NCBI RefSeq assembly: GCF_023715605.1
Contig: NZ_JAMBOL010000036.1
Coordinates: 1-33,715 of the forward strand
DNA from: Halalkalibacter oceani
GTDB lineage: Bacteria; Bacillota; Bacilli; Bacillales; Bacillaceae_D
Direction: 5' to 3'
Length of the DNA: 33,715 bases
The notes beneath the pieces are model-generated. The model did no database searches. It saw nothing but the letters and a program-made list of their open reading frames with translations, and had not been told where the DNA came from. Positions within the stretch are counted from its first letter, which is position 1. Each line of letters starts with the position of its first letter. Of the stretch, positions 1 to 8,193 are shown piece by piece. The position numbers and the translations under genes are program-made.

Positions 1-127
1 TACGCATCTTTCTCGGAACATTTCAAAACTGTTAAGGTGTAAACTTAGGAACCGCCGTATACCGAACGGTACGTACGGTGGTGTGGAAGGTCGGCTACTC
101 AACTAATGAGTAACCTCCTATCCGATT
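1..127 (+). mobile_element. 3' end of a group IIC intron (domains V and VI)
   Basis: About 48-84 folds as a domain V hairpin: ACCGCCGTA pairs with TACGGTGGT around an inner ACCGAACGGT tip. It carries the CGC triad that marks class IIC instead of the usual AGC. About 86-127 is domain VI: GGCTACTCA pairs with TGAGTAACC around ACTAA, which supplies the branch-point A, and the intron ends near CCTATCCGATT. The layout closely resembles the Oceanobacillus iheyensis IIC intron as I remember it. The reverse transcriptase and domains I-IV lie off the left edge; bases 1-47 may include the end of the domain IV ORF, but the frame is unclear. The exact 3' splice point (126 or 127) is inferred. Confidence 0.88.
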
Positions 128-173
128 AAAAATTCTCGGGAGGCTTCCGCACGTCACTGTTAAGAAAACTGAA

Positions 174-202
174 TTGACCACCCTGGTCGAAGATGTTATG
201 CT
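174..202 (+). promoter_or_regulatory. Sigma-A promoter of the TetR-ABC operon
   Basis: -35 TTGACC (174-179), a 17-nt spacer and -10 TATGCT (197-202). Start of transcription is expected near 209, inside the second operator palindrome. Confidence 0.7.
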
Positions 203-221
203 AAATTCGACCAGAGTGGTC
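176..221. promoter_or_regulatory. Tandem palindromic TetR-type operator
   Basis: Two 13-bp palindromes of the form GACCANNNTGGTC lie at 176-188 and 209-221, offset by 33 bp (about three helical turns). Each is extended by GAA/TTC on the inside, so together they form a larger inverted repeat (176-191 with 206-221, one mismatch). The left copy overlaps the -35 box and the right one the expected start of transcription, as expected for autorepression by the TetR protein encoded just downstream. That this protein is the binder is inferred from position. Confidence 0.7.
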
Positions 222-247
222 TAAAGTATGTGAGGGGAGGGATTCCT

Positions 248-883
248 TTGTTGGAACGCTTTGAGGCACTGGAGGAAACAAAACGAAAGCGTATTTTGGA
301 GGCGGCTTTTCATGAGTTTGCTGAGCATGGCTATGAGCAGGCATCGACGAACCGGATCGTGAAAGCTGCCGGGATCGGCAAGGGTATGCTCTTTTATTAT
401 TTTGAGAACAAAGAATCGCTTTATCATTATTTGATCGACTACGCGATTAAGATGTTGGATGAACACTATTTGAGTAAAATTGATTTGACGGAAACCGATT
501 TTATCGAGCGGTTGAACAAAATGGCGATTCTCAAGTGGAAAGTCTTTGCCGAACATGAAAAGCTCGGTAACTTTATGGCGACAGTTGGTCTGAATATGGA
601 AGAGCCGGCACTTCCACAACCGTTACGAAGCAAAATCGAAAACATGCAAGCATTTTTCGGGAAAGTGATGAACGACAATATTGATCATACGAAGTTTCGC
701 GATGATGTTGATGTGCAAAAAGCGTTCGATTTGATCCGTTGGTCGATGGAAGGGTATCGGATTGAGCTAATGGAAAAATTTAAAGGGAGAAAGCTGACCG
801 ATATTGATATGGAACCGTATTGGCAAGACTATTACGAATACCTCGATATTTTAAAAGCCTGTTTTTACAAGAAAGGGGAATGA
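248..883 (+). CDS. TetR/AcrR family transcriptional regulator
   Basis: A TetR-type repressor of about 211 aa, the usual family length. The N-terminal HTH is clear: an ILEAAFHEFAEHGYEQAS helix followed by NRIVKAAGIGKGMLFYYFENKESL, the recognition helix and the conserved FYYF..KE motif. The C-terminal ligand domain is family-typical in length but gives no clue to the ligand. A longer reading from GTG 230 is possible, but the ribosome site GGGAGGG (235-241) lies inside it, so TTG 248 (or TTG 251) is the likely start. It is first in an operon with the exporter genes: its stop is 2 nt before the ATPase ATG. It probably represses the operon through the two palindromes upstream and is released by the exported compound. 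Confidence 0.88.
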   Translation: MLERFEALEETKRKRILEAAFHEFAEHGYEQASTNRIVKAAGIGKGMLFYYFENKESLYHYLIDYAIKMLDEHYLSKIDLTETDFIERLNKMAILKWKVFAEHEKLGNFMATVGLNMEEPALPQPLRSKIENMQAFFGKVMNDNIDHTKFRDDVDVQKAFDLIRWSMEGYRIELMEKFKGRKLTDIDMEPYWQDYYEYLDILKACFYKKGE

Positions 884-885
884 TC

Positions 886-1779
886 ATGAGTGTACTCGTT
901 ACGCAATCATTAACCAAACAATTTGGCAGCTTCACGGCATTAAAGGATGTATCGATTGATGTCAGGGAAGGCGAGGTGTACGGGTTTATCGGCCCGAATG
1001 GAGCAGGGAAATCAACGACAATCCGCATTTTGCTCGGCGCATTAAAAGCGTCAGGCGGAAGGGCTGAGATTTTCGGGAAGGACGTCTGGCAGGATGCACT
1101 TGAGATTCATAAGCGCTTGGCCTATGTACCTGGAGACGTCCATTTGTGGCCGAATTTAACAGGCGGTGAAGTAATTGATTTATTCGGCCGGATGCGCGGT
1201 TCCTATAATCAAAAGAGAAAAAATGAGCTGATTGAGTTGTTCAGCTTCGATCCGACGAAAAAGTGTCGGACGTACTCGAAGGGAAACCGGCAAAAGGTCG
1301 CGCTGATTTCGGCGTTTTCCTCGGAGGCCGATCTCTTCATTTTGGATGAACCGACGTCAGGGCTTGATCCGCTGATGGAGAGGGTGTTTCAGGAATGTGT
1401 CGCACAGGAAAAAGCCCAGGGAAAGAGCATCCTTCTTTCCAGCCATATTTTGTCGGAGGTAGAGCGGCTTTGTGATCGTGTCGGAATCATTCGTGAAGGA
1501 GAAATGATTGAAACGGGCACGCTGGAAGAGCTGCGCCATTTAACGCGGACGAATTTGACGGTCAGAACGAAGGAGCCTCTTACCGGGCTGACGGAGCTGA
1601 AAGGCGTTCATGATGTCGAGCAGGAGGACGGCACCGTTCATCTTCAAGTAGATGGAGAAGAGCTCGATCTGGTGATGAAGCATATTAGCGGCTATGGAAT
1701 CGTCAAACTGGAAAGTGGACCGCCGACATTGGAGGATTTATTTATGCGTCACTATGAAGGGGGAGGTGCTGAAAGATGA
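886..1779 (+). CDS. ABC-2 type exporter, ATP-binding protein
   Basis: A 297-aa cytoplasmic ATPase with one nucleotide-binding domain (about residues 4-230) and a C-terminal extension typical of drug/antibiotic exporter ATPases. Walker A is GPNGAGKST, the Q-loop region precedes HLWPNLTGGEVIDLF, the signature is degenerate (YSKGNRQK in place of LSGGQ), Walker B is LFILDEPTSGLDP, and the switch histidine is in LLSSH. A degenerate signature of this kind is common in this subfamily. Start ATG 886 is preceded by GAAAGGGG at good spacing; ATG 880 is too close to that site. It overlaps the permease by 4 nt (ATGA), so the two are translationally coupled. The substrate is unknown; export of an antibiotic or other lipophilic compound is inferred from the family and the TetR partner. 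Confidence 0.93.
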   Translation: MSVLVTQSLTKQFGSFTALKDVSIDVREGEVYGFIGPNGAGKSTTIRILLGALKASGGRAEIFGKDVWQDALEIHKRLAYVPGDVHLWPNLTGGEVIDLFGRMRGSYNQKRKNELIELFSFDPTKKCRTYSKGNRQKVALISAFSSEADLFILDEPTSGLDPLMERVFQECVAQEKAQGKSILLSSHILSEVERLCDRVGIIREGEMIETGTLEELRHLTRTNLTVRTKEPLTGLTELKGVHDVEQEDGTVHLQVDGEELDLVMKHISGYGIVKLESGPPTLEDLFMRHYEGGGAER

Positions 1780-3374
1780 CGGCTTTTCACCACATGGCAG
1801 CGATGGTCCGCTTTATTGTCCGCCAGGATCGTCTGCGTCTGTTCATCTGGATGATGAGCCTTGTCGCAGCAAGTGTCGCGACGGCGTCCTCTTTTACGAG
1901 CCTGTATGCGTCGGATGAAGAAAGACAGGCGATGGCGCTGACGGTAGATAACCCGGCGATGACGGCGATGCTCGGACCGGGCTATGGTCTTGATCATTAT
2001 ACGGAAGCGGCGATGATGGCGCATCAAATGCTGATGCTGACAGCAGTCGTTGTCGCGGTGATGAACATTTTGCTCATAACAAGGCATACGCGGGCGCCGG
2101 AAGAAGACGGTCGGCTGGAAATGCTGCGTTCCCTGCCGTTCGGCAAGCTTTCACCGCTCGGCGCGGCAATGATTGTCATGACGGGAGCCAATCTTCTTCT
2201 TGCGCTGTTGACGGCTTTCGGCCTTTACGCGCTTGGGATTGACAGTCTCGATTTGCAAGGATCGTTGCTCTATGGAGCCGTCCTTGGCGGGGTCGGACTC
2301 TTTTTCGCGACAGTGACGGCGGTGTTCGCCCAGCTTTCGGAGAGCGCGAGAGGAACGCTCGGCTTCTCCTTTGCGGCTCTCGGTCTTGCCTACTTCCTGC
2401 GCGCGATTGGCGATGTATCGAGTGAGGCGCTTTCCTGGCTGTCTCCGCTTGGCTGGGCAGTCAGAACGAAAACCTATGTCGAGAATGAGTGGGGCCCTCT
2501 GCTGCTATTGATCGCCGCTGGAGTCTTGCTTTTTGCTATCGCTCTGCGCTTGCAGCTGGTGCGTGACTTGGATGCCGGGTTTATGCCGGCGCGGGCCGGA
2601 AAAAAAGAGGCTTCCGCTTTCCTGCAGGGTCCTCTTGCTCTGGCGATCCGTCTGCAACGGACGACGATGATTTCCTGGCTTGTGGCGATGGCCCTGTTGG
2701 GTGCGTCCTATGGCTCAGTTCTCGGCGATCTGGAGACGTTTTTTTCGTCCAATGAAATGATGGCAGACATGTTTGCCTCGGCAGAAGGTGTTTCCATGAC
2801 GGAGCAGTTCATTTCGATGATTATTATGGTGCTGACGATGGCAGCGGCGATCCCGGCCTTGCTTGTCATCTTTAAGTTAAAGGCGGAAGAGCGTAAACAA
2901 CGCAATGAGCATGTGCTGGCAAGAGCAGTGGCGCGGGGACGCCAGCTTGGCAGCTACGCCGGCCTTGCGCTTGCCGTCAGCATCAGTATGGCCGTCATAG
3001 CCGCGCTGGCGCTCGGGCTGACAGGAGCGGCCGTCATGGATGAGCAGATCGATGTAGGCCGGTTTGTTGGTGCGGCGCTTGCTTATGTGCCGGCACTGTT
3101 TGTCATTGTAGGTCTTGGAGCCTTTTTTGTCGGCGTCTTCCCGCAGGCAAGTGTCTTCGCCTGGCTCTATTTAGTTTTTTCCTTTATTGCAAATTACTTT
3201 GGCGAGCTGTTTCAGTTTCCGAGCTGGCTCATGCAGCTGACGCCGTTCGGACATGTGCCGCAGCTGCCGATGGATGAATTCAACTATGCTCCTGCGGGAG
3301 TGCTTCTTCTCGTAGCGACAGGATTATTCGCTCTCGCTTTCTTAGGGTACCGGCGTCGTGATATTCAAGGTTGA
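1776..3374 (+). CDS. ABC-2 type exporter, large permease (TnrB3-like)
   Basis: A 532-aa integral membrane protein with about twelve hydrophobic segments arranged as two similar halves. Residues 1-60 and again about 290-340 each start with an amphipathic stretch followed by a membrane helix and an extracytoplasmic loop (LGPGYG-like in the first half, SNEMMADMFASAEG in the second). This size and layout match the TnrB3 group (COG3559), annotated as putative exporters of polyketide antibiotics, in which one long permease works with one ATPase. The region is GC-rich compared with the window average, probably because of the many Ala/Leu/Gly codons. Substrate unknown. Confidence 0.88.
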   Translation: MTAFHHMAAMVRFIVRQDRLRLFIWMMSLVAASVATASSFTSLYASDEERQAMALTVDNPAMTAMLGPGYGLDHYTEAAMMAHQMLMLTAVVVAVMNILLITRHTRAPEEDGRLEMLRSLPFGKLSPLGAAMIVMTGANLLLALLTAFGLYALGIDSLDLQGSLLYGAVLGGVGLFFATVTAVFAQLSESARGTLGFSFAALGLAYFLRAIGDVSSEALSWLSPLGWAVRTKTYVENEWGPLLLLIAAGVLLFAIALRLQLVRDLDAGFMPARAGKKEASAFLQGPLALAIRLQRTTMISWLVAMALLGASYGSVLGDLETFFSSNEMMADMFASAEGVSMTEQFISMIIMVLTMAAAIPALLVIFKLKAEERKQRNEHVLARAVARGRQLGSYAGLALAVSISMAVIAALALGLTGAAVMDEQIDVGRFVGAALAYVPALFVIVGLGAFFVGVFPQASVFAWLYLVFSFIANYFGELFQFPSWLMQLTPFGHVPQLPMDEFNYAPAGVLLLVATGLFALAFLGYRRRDIQG

Positions 3375-3379
3375 GAAAG

Positions 3380-3423
3380 ACCAGGGTGTGTCAGCTTTTG
3401 CTGGCCGGCCCTGGTTTTTATTT
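3380..3423 (+). terminator. Terminator of the TetR-ABC operon
   Basis: CCAGGG (3381-3386) pairs with CCCTGG (3409-3414), with an additional inner CAGC/GCTG pairing, followed by TTTTTATTTT. It begins 6 nt after the permease stop. Confidence 0.8.
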
Positions 3424-3699
3424 TACAGAAGGAGGTTCTGTATCTTTAGTCCCTCCGTTTTTGAGGGGGAGAACCATCGACTGCTCAATATAAGGTCATA
3501 TTACCTGCTAAGAATCTGGACTTTAGGCCAATTGTGTAATAATTTAAAAAAGAAAGGATAATGGTGATCAGATCATCGTAAGGGAACTAGCAGGGCCTGT
3601 TAAAAGTCGGTTGCAGAGAGTTCATATGTTGATGGCGGGGTAGAGACCACGGATAAGGCTGTTAGGCGAAAACTCTTTTTCAGCGGGAGGCTTGTGACT
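3424..3699. other. Intergenic region before the BTAD regulator
   Basis: The 325-nt gap between the permease stop and the next gene holds the terminator above and then no recognisable gene. A short perfect palindrome TGATCAGATCA (3565-3575) sits downstream of an AT-rich GTGTAATAATTT stretch that could be a weak -10 region. Whether this is an operator is unknown. Confidence 0.4.
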
Positions 3700-4851
3700 A
3701 TGATCAAGATCATCGTGTTGGACGACGAACGAGTGGCTTTGCGACAGATGAAAAAGGTGCTGCAAATATTCAGCAACGTCCAGATTTGCGGACTATTCAC
3801 CGATCCGGATGAGTTTTTACAGGCTGTGCGGACGGAGCGAGTCGATCTCGTTTTGATCGATATGGTGATGCCTGATGCGAATGGTCTTGCTGTCGCCAGA
3901 ACCGCTCAGTCTCTTCGACCGGACATTTCCGTTGTATTTGTGACGGCCTATGAAAAATATGCGGCTGAGGCTTTTGAGATTGAGGCGCTGGACTACGTGC
4001 TGAAGCCGCTTGATGGAAAGCGGCTTGGCCGAACGCTACAACGTTTTCTACGGAGACAGGAGACATTACGTGATGGACAACGGAAAGGACGAAATGCGAT
4101 CTCGGTCAACTGCTTCGGCCGTTTGGTGATCGTGACGGAACAGGGAAAGGTGAGGTTTATCAACGCCAAGGCGGAAGAACTGTTTGCCTATCTGGCTCAT
4201 CACGCTGGAGGGCCGGTCAATAAAGCGAAAATCATCGAAGCGCTATGGCCGAATCGTGACGTGGTGCGGGCCCAGGCGAATTTATACAGTACGGTCTATC
4301 AATTGCGCAAAGACCTGGAAGCGTATGGATTACGAGCTGTCATCAGCCAATCGCGGAGCAGCGGCGGGAGCTATCAGCTGAATTTACCACATGCCGAAAG
4401 CGATATGGATCTCTTTGAGCAAGCCTATCAAACATGGAAGAATGGTCAGCTTGACCAATCGTTGGTTGAGAGAGCGATTGAGCACTATCATGGCGGCTAT
4501 CTCCACGAGCATGATTATCGCTGGGCACTGTCCCGCCAGCAGGAGCTTGAAGTACGCTATGCCGAGCTGTTAGAAGCGCTCGTGACCGAATATGTACGAA
4601 ATGGGCGCTTGTACCAGGCGCTGCCCTTGCTGCAAAAGTGGGCTGATTTGTTTCCGTACAGCGAGCATGTCCATGCGAAAATGATCGCTTTGTTTCTATT
4701 ACTGAAACAGCCTGAGCAAGCGAGAGCGTATTATTATAAAGTCAGTAACGAGACATATTCGGTTGAATTAGGATATGAGTTTGGCCGTTCATTTGAGCAA
4801 ATAGCGGCGAATCCGGCCGCCCTGTTTGACACATTTGGCGGTTTGGCATAG
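3700..4851 (+). CDS. Response regulator with REC, winged-helix and BTAD domains (SAPR family)
   Basis: A 383-aa cytoplasmic transcription factor. REC domain at about 1-120 with acidic pair D8/D9, phospho-acceptor D54 in LIDMVMPDANG, T82 and K102; its sequence (VFVTAYEKYAAEAFEIEALDYVLKP) is of the LytR/AlgR type. A winged-helix OmpR/SARP-like domain follows at about 128-225 (KAKIIEALWPNRDVVRAQANLYSTVYQLRKDL), then a BTAD helical-repeat domain at about 235-375 (HYHGGYLHEHDYRWALSRQQELEVRY is the diagnostic stretch). This is the architecture of COG3947. No histidine kinase is next to it. ATG 3700 is preferred over GTG 3694 because GGGAGG (3685-3690) is then 9 nt away. The regulated genes are unknown. 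Confidence 0.9.
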   Translation: MIKIIVLDDERVALRQMKKVLQIFSNVQICGLFTDPDEFLQAVRTERVDLVLIDMVMPDANGLAVARTAQSLRPDISVVFVTAYEKYAAEAFEIEALDYVLKPLDGKRLGRTLQRFLRRQETLRDGQRKGRNAISVNCFGRLVIVTEQGKVRFINAKAEELFAYLAHHAGGPVNKAKIIEALWPNRDVVRAQANLYSTVYQLRKDLEAYGLRAVISQSRSSGGSYQLNLPHAESDMDLFEQAYQTWKNGQLDQSLVERAIEHYHGGYLHEHDYRWALSRQQELEVRYAELLEALVTEYVRNGRLYQALPLLQKWADLFPYSEHVHAKMIALFLLLKQPEQARAYYYKVSNETYSVELGYEFGRSFEQIAANPAALFDTFGGLA

Positions 4852-4872
4852 CAGCAGATAAAAGAGAAAGAA

Positions 4873-4914
4873 GAGCCCATTCAAGGAGCCACTCCCGCTT
4901 CCTTGGACGGGCTC
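4873..4914. terminator. Hairpin downstream of the BTAD regulator
   Basis: GAGCCC (4873-4878) pairs with GGGCTC (4909-4914), and an inner CAAGGA pairs with TCCTTG. The plus-strand U-run is poor (AAAACTTCTACGGTTTTG), so it is either a weak terminator or an mRNA 3' stabiliser. Confidence 0.5.
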
Positions 4915-5120
4915 AAAACTTCTACGGTTTTGTTTTTAGTTTGGAACGAGTTTTGAATTGTTATGATAAACACTATCGGAAAAATAGAACTCGACAGGTG
5001 TGGGGGAAGAAATTTCATGGGGAGGGATGTCTGGGGCGTTAACAAAAATGGATGTGTTTTTCTAACGTTTGATGTTGGCATGATTTTACTATTTTAAAGA
5101 GCGCAAGGGGTAATAGCGGT

Positions 5121-5489
5121 ATGGAACGTATCTTGATTTGTGATGATTCTCGTTTTATCCGATCAGTATTGAAAGATATTTTTGTAAAGCTAGGTCATAC
5201 CGTCATCGATGAAGTGTCCAACGGAGCAGAAGCGATTCAGGCGTATGAATACTACCAGCCTTCATTAGTCACGCTCGATCTTGAAATGCCGGGAATCGAC
5301 GGCATTCGGGCTCTCCAACTGCTGGTAACATCTTTTCCTAAGGCGAAAGTGATTATCATTAGTGGGAATCGAAACAAAGAGCTTCTTTTTGAATCGTTAC
5401 GGAGCGGGGCCAAATACTACATTTCGAAACCGGTTACAGAGGATAAAATCATTGATGCTTTTCGAAAGTTAAATATATCGACGTCTTAA
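5121..5489 (+). CDS. CheY-like single-domain response regulator
   Basis: A 122-aa receiver domain with no output domain. The acidic pair is D8/D9, the phospho-acceptor is D53 in VTLDLEMPGIDG, the conserved Ser/Thr is S81 (IISGN) and the Lys is K103 (YISKPV). All phosphorylation residues are present, so it should be phosphorylatable. ATG 5121 follows AAGGGG at 10-nt spacing. The gene is monocistronic and ends in a strong terminator. It resembles CheY and the stand-alone receivers of Bacillaceae, but no flagellar or chemotaxis gene is adjacent, so its partner kinase is not known. Confidence 0.88.
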   Translation: MERILICDDSRFIRSVLKDIFVKLGHTVIDEVSNGAEAIQAYEYYQPSLVTLDLEMPGIDGIRALQLLVTSFPKAKVIIISGNRNKELLFESLRSGAKYYISKPVTEDKIIDAFRKLNISTS

Positions 5490-5540
5490 AGTGGTAGGAC
5501 ACGTAAGAAGCGATGAGCGGCACGAGCACAAAGGAAAAAA

Positions 5541-5583
5541 AGCTACCTTGAAAGGTTTTTCCGACCTTCAGGTAGCTTTTTTG
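5541..5583. terminator. Strong, probably bidirectional terminator
   Basis: AGCTACCT (5541-5548) pairs with AGGTAGCT (5570-5577), with inner GAAAGGT/ACCTTC pairing, followed by TTTTTT. An A-run on the left gives a U-run on the minus strand too, so it could also stop minus-strand transcripts from the sensor kinase operon. Confidence 0.85.
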
Positions 5584-5705
5584 TGCGTTTTGGATGGCGA
5601 GGACTGATCATCAGGCCTTCGTTAGGGTGTTGGAATAGCAAGTTAGCTATCCAGTATGGAGCCACTCTCCCTCGTTAAGATGTTAGGTAAGAGAAGCGTT
5701 TCCTA

Positions 5706-7118
5706 TCAACCGGAGAGATTGTTTTTCGGCAGAAATAAGGTGAACGCGGTTTCTTCTTTCGGCTGACTCGTCATGCGGACATATCCGTTGTGCGCGTTTG
5801 CCACTTCTTGAACGATTGCCAAGCCAAGCCCGAACCCTTCCCCGCCACGTCCTTTCGCCCCGCGATAAAATCTTTCAAAGATCAGCTTCTGCTTTTCCGC
5901 ATCAATTCCGGGACCGCGATCGGCCACTGTAATGGTGACATGGTTTTCCTCTTGCTTCAGAAATATGCCCAGATACCGGCCCTCACCTCCGTATTGAATC
6001 GCGTTTTCGATCAGGTTGTGCACGGCTCTTTCTAGCAAGGAGGCGTCGTATGCTGACAAGAGGGGTTCCTCAGGAATATGAATATCGAAGTCGATTCCTT
6101 TTTCTTCGACAATGGGGATGTAAGAGGCGGCAATAAGCCTGATCGTTTCTCCTATATCCTGCCGTACAAACCGGATATGCTGTTTGTACTTGTCGATTTG
6201 AGCGATTTCCAGCAATTTCTGCAACAGATCATCCATGTATTTCGCTCGTCGGAGCAGGTTGGTTGTATACTTTTGCTGCTCTGCCGGATTTTTCAGGAGA
6301 TGCTTGTCCAGGCTTTCGGCATACCCGATGATCATCGTCAACGGTGTGCGCAAATCATGGGAGACATCGGCAATGAGCGACTTGCGCTTCGCATCCAACT
6401 CTTCGATCCGGGCGACATTAGCGCGAATGCGGTTGGCCATCTCATTGAAGCTGCGGGTCAGCTGGCCGATTTCATCGCTGGATTGGCTTTCAATGAGCAG
6501 GGGGGCGTCATTCGTATCGAATGTTTTCATAGCATGGTTCAGTGCTGTCAGCCGGCGGTTTAACCTGAGGAAAAAGATCAGAGCGAATACATAAGGCGTC
6601 AAAATGAAGAGAGCCACGGGCAAAAGCAGTTGACCGAACTGCGCGTAATCTTGTATGTACACGAAAATCTGGCTGCCCTGCATGGCGTCATTAGCTAAGG
6701 TCATTACTAGAAATTGCTGCTCTTCTCCTGCCTGCCAATCAAACAGCAAAGCGATCTGCTCTCCTTCCTCCCACAAATAAGCAGGCATATTTACAAAGAG
6801 GTTCATTAATTCATTTATGTCATAATCAACGTTGCGACCATCCGTGGCGTAGCGCAATTGTCCATCTGCCCGCAGCCAGGCCAGTTCAATCGCAGGGTGT
6901 GAGCGATGAAAGTCATCAAGTAACTCTACTGTCCGCCCGGCTTCAGCCTCGCTCTGTTCAGCTTGACGGGCCAGTTCCTGACCGAACGCATTCAGGCTTT
7001 GGTGAGTATAGCCCTGGTTGAAAAGCCAGCCAATCACAGCAGCAATGCCAATCAGCAGCAACAGGGAGGTCAAAGAGCTGGAAAAAAGCAGCAGCCACAG
7101 TTTACCCCTGAGGTTCAT
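5706..7118 (-). CDS. Membrane sensor histidine kinase
   Basis: A 470-aa kinase of the OmpR/EnvZ class. TM1 is at about 8-33 and TM2 at about 163-184, enclosing an extracytoplasmic sensor of about 130 residues, then HAMP (185-237), HisKA with H254 in DVSHDLRTPLT, and a HATPase_c domain with N box (NLIENAIQYG), G1 (DRGPGID) and G2 (GEGFGLGL). It follows its response regulator with a 4-nt overlap (ATGA), so the two are coupled. The sensor shows no known ligand fold by eye, and the stimulus is unknown. There is no transporter next to it, which argues against a peptide-antibiotic sensing module. Confidence 0.92.
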   Translation of the reverse strand: MNLRGKLWLLLFSSSLTSLLLLIGIAAVIGWLFNQGYTHQSLNAFGQELARQAEQSEAEAGRTVELLDDFHRSHPAIELAWLRADGQLRYATDGRNVDYDINELMNLFVNMPAYLWEEGEQIALLFDWQAGEEQQFLVMTLANDAMQGSQIFVYIQDYAQFGQLLLPVALFILTPYVFALIFFLRLNRRLTALNHAMKTFDTNDAPLLIESQSSDEIGQLTRSFNEMANRIRANVARIEELDAKRKSLIADVSHDLRTPLTMIIGYAESLDKHLLKNPAEQQKYTTNLLRRAKYMDDLLQKLLEIAQIDKYKQHIRFVRQDIGETIRLIAASYIPIVEEKGIDFDIHIPEEPLLSAYDASLLERAVHNLIENAIQYGGEGRYLGIFLKQEENHVTITVADRGPGIDAEKQKLIFERFYRGAKGRGGEGFGLGLAIVQEVANAHNGYVRMTSQPKEETAFTLFLPKNNLSG

Positions 7119-7804
7119 GACGGCTCTTCCATGAAGCGGTAGCCTAGGCCGCGAATGGTTTGAATATACTGCGGTTCTGCCGGATTATCTTCTATCTTTT
7201 TCCTTAAATAATTCACATAAACTTTGACCGGGTTATTGTCACCGTGATCGAGCTTCCAAACTTGGCGAAGAATTTCCCGGGGCGTGAATACTTTGCCCGG
7301 ATTTTGCAGGAAAAGCTCCAGAAGTGCTGCTTCTATGGGAGAAAGATAGGTTTTCTTCGCCCGCTTCTGAATGTACGAACCTTCTACATCAAATATCGCC
7401 TCCCCAAGCTTGAACCGCTTGATTCGTAAGGCGGGATTGCTTCTGCGCAAAATGGCCTGGATACGTGCGATTAATTCGCCGGGACTGAATGGCTTCGTGA
7501 CGTAATCATCCGCACCGAGACCGAGAGTTTCGATCTTGTCCGCTTCCAGCTGCCTGGCACTCAGCACGATCACCGGGGTTTTTAAGCCGTGTTGCGTCAA
7601 ATGATTCAGGACCTCCCAGCCATCCATATGCTCCATCATCAGGTCCAATACGATCAAGTCGATGGATGAGCGCTCCAGAACGGACAGGGCCTGCTGACCC
7701 GATTCGGCCTCAATAACCTGCATACCGGCATTTTCCAAATGAAGCTTCAGAATGTCCCTGATTTCCTCTTCGTTATCGACGACCAATATGTTTTGAGATG
7801 TCAT
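7115..7804 (-). CDS. OmpR/PhoB family response regulator
   Basis: A 229-aa regulator. The receiver domain (about 4-118) has D10, phospho-acceptor D54 (IVLDLMMEHMDG), S82 and K104. The winged-helix DNA-binding domain lies at about 132-226 (EILRQVWKLDHGDNNPVKVYVNYLRKKIE, IRGLGYRF). One residue of the usual acidic pair is Asn (VVDNEEE), a common variant. The start is supported by CGGAGGTG upstream (7813-7820 on plus). It is first in the operon with the kinase. The target genes cannot be inferred from the neighbours. Confidence 0.92.
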   Translation of the reverse strand: MTSQNILVVDNEEEIRDILKLHLENAGMQVIEAESGQQALSVLERSSIDLIVLDLMMEHMDGWEVLNHLTQHGLKTPVIVLSARQLEADKIETLGLGADDYVTKPFSPGELIARIQAILRRSNPALRIKRFKLGEAIFDVEGSYIQKRAKKTYLSPIEAALLELFLQNPGKVFTPREILRQVWKLDHGDNNPVKVYVNYLRKKIEDNPAEPQYIQTIRGLGYRFMEEPS

Positions 7805-7839
7805 GGACGACGCACCTCCGTTCTGCTGTGCTTTTTTTC

Positions 7840-7845
7840 ATTATA
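7840..7845 (-). promoter_or_regulatory. -10 box of the response regulator/kinase operon
   Basis: On the minus strand a perfect TATAAT sits 36 nt upstream of the response regulator ATG. The matching -35 region (TAGCAA, about 16-17 nt upstream) is poor, which may mean that activation is needed. Confidence 0.5.
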
Positions 7846-8193
7846 CTCGTTTCAGAACGTTTGCTACACGCTTGGCTCATTCTTTAACCAAGCTTTAACA
7901 TTGGGCCTCACAAGCAGTACCAAAATGAACACGTTCAAATAAGGGAAGAGCCTTCAGGACTGGACAGAGCATGGGCGTGAATAGGAAGAAAAGGCGTGGG
8001 CATGTAGTAAAGGCTCTTCGGGTAGGATATTTTGTCCGGATGAAGCGGCGACGATGTTGGTAGAATAAAAAGCGAGCGGCGCTAGAAATCTGCACAAGGG
8101 TAAAGAGAAATTATAATTGGGGACCGCATAAATCGTGATATTCGAGCGTTTATGCGGTCTCATTTGATTGAGCGATTTCTGATCCGAATGGCG
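7846..8193. other. Gene-free region with an inverted repeat and a hairpin
   Basis: The gap between the response regulator and the next minus-strand gene is 389 nt (7805-8193) with no gene that I can support. GAAGAGCCTT (7945-7954) and AAGGCTCTTC (8010-8019) form a 10-bp inverted repeat closing a 55-nt interval. Confidence 0.4.
8123..8161 (-). terminator. Hairpin downstream of the 124-aa gene
   Basis: GACCGCATAAA pairs perfectly with TTTATGCGGTC around a 16-nt loop. It lies 33 nt beyond the stop of the minus-strand gene at 8194. It has no clear U-run on the minus strand (CCCCAATTATAATTT follows), so termination is plausible rather than certain. Confidence 0.55.

Noticed and set aside
230-247. 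GTG 230 as start of the TetR gene
   Set aside because: The ribosome site GGGAGGG lies inside this extension; TTG 248/251 has the correct spacing.
3561-3581. Six-codon leader peptide (ATG to TAA) after AAGAAAGG before the BTAD regulator
   Set aside because: Too short to separate from chance, with no attenuator hairpin following it.
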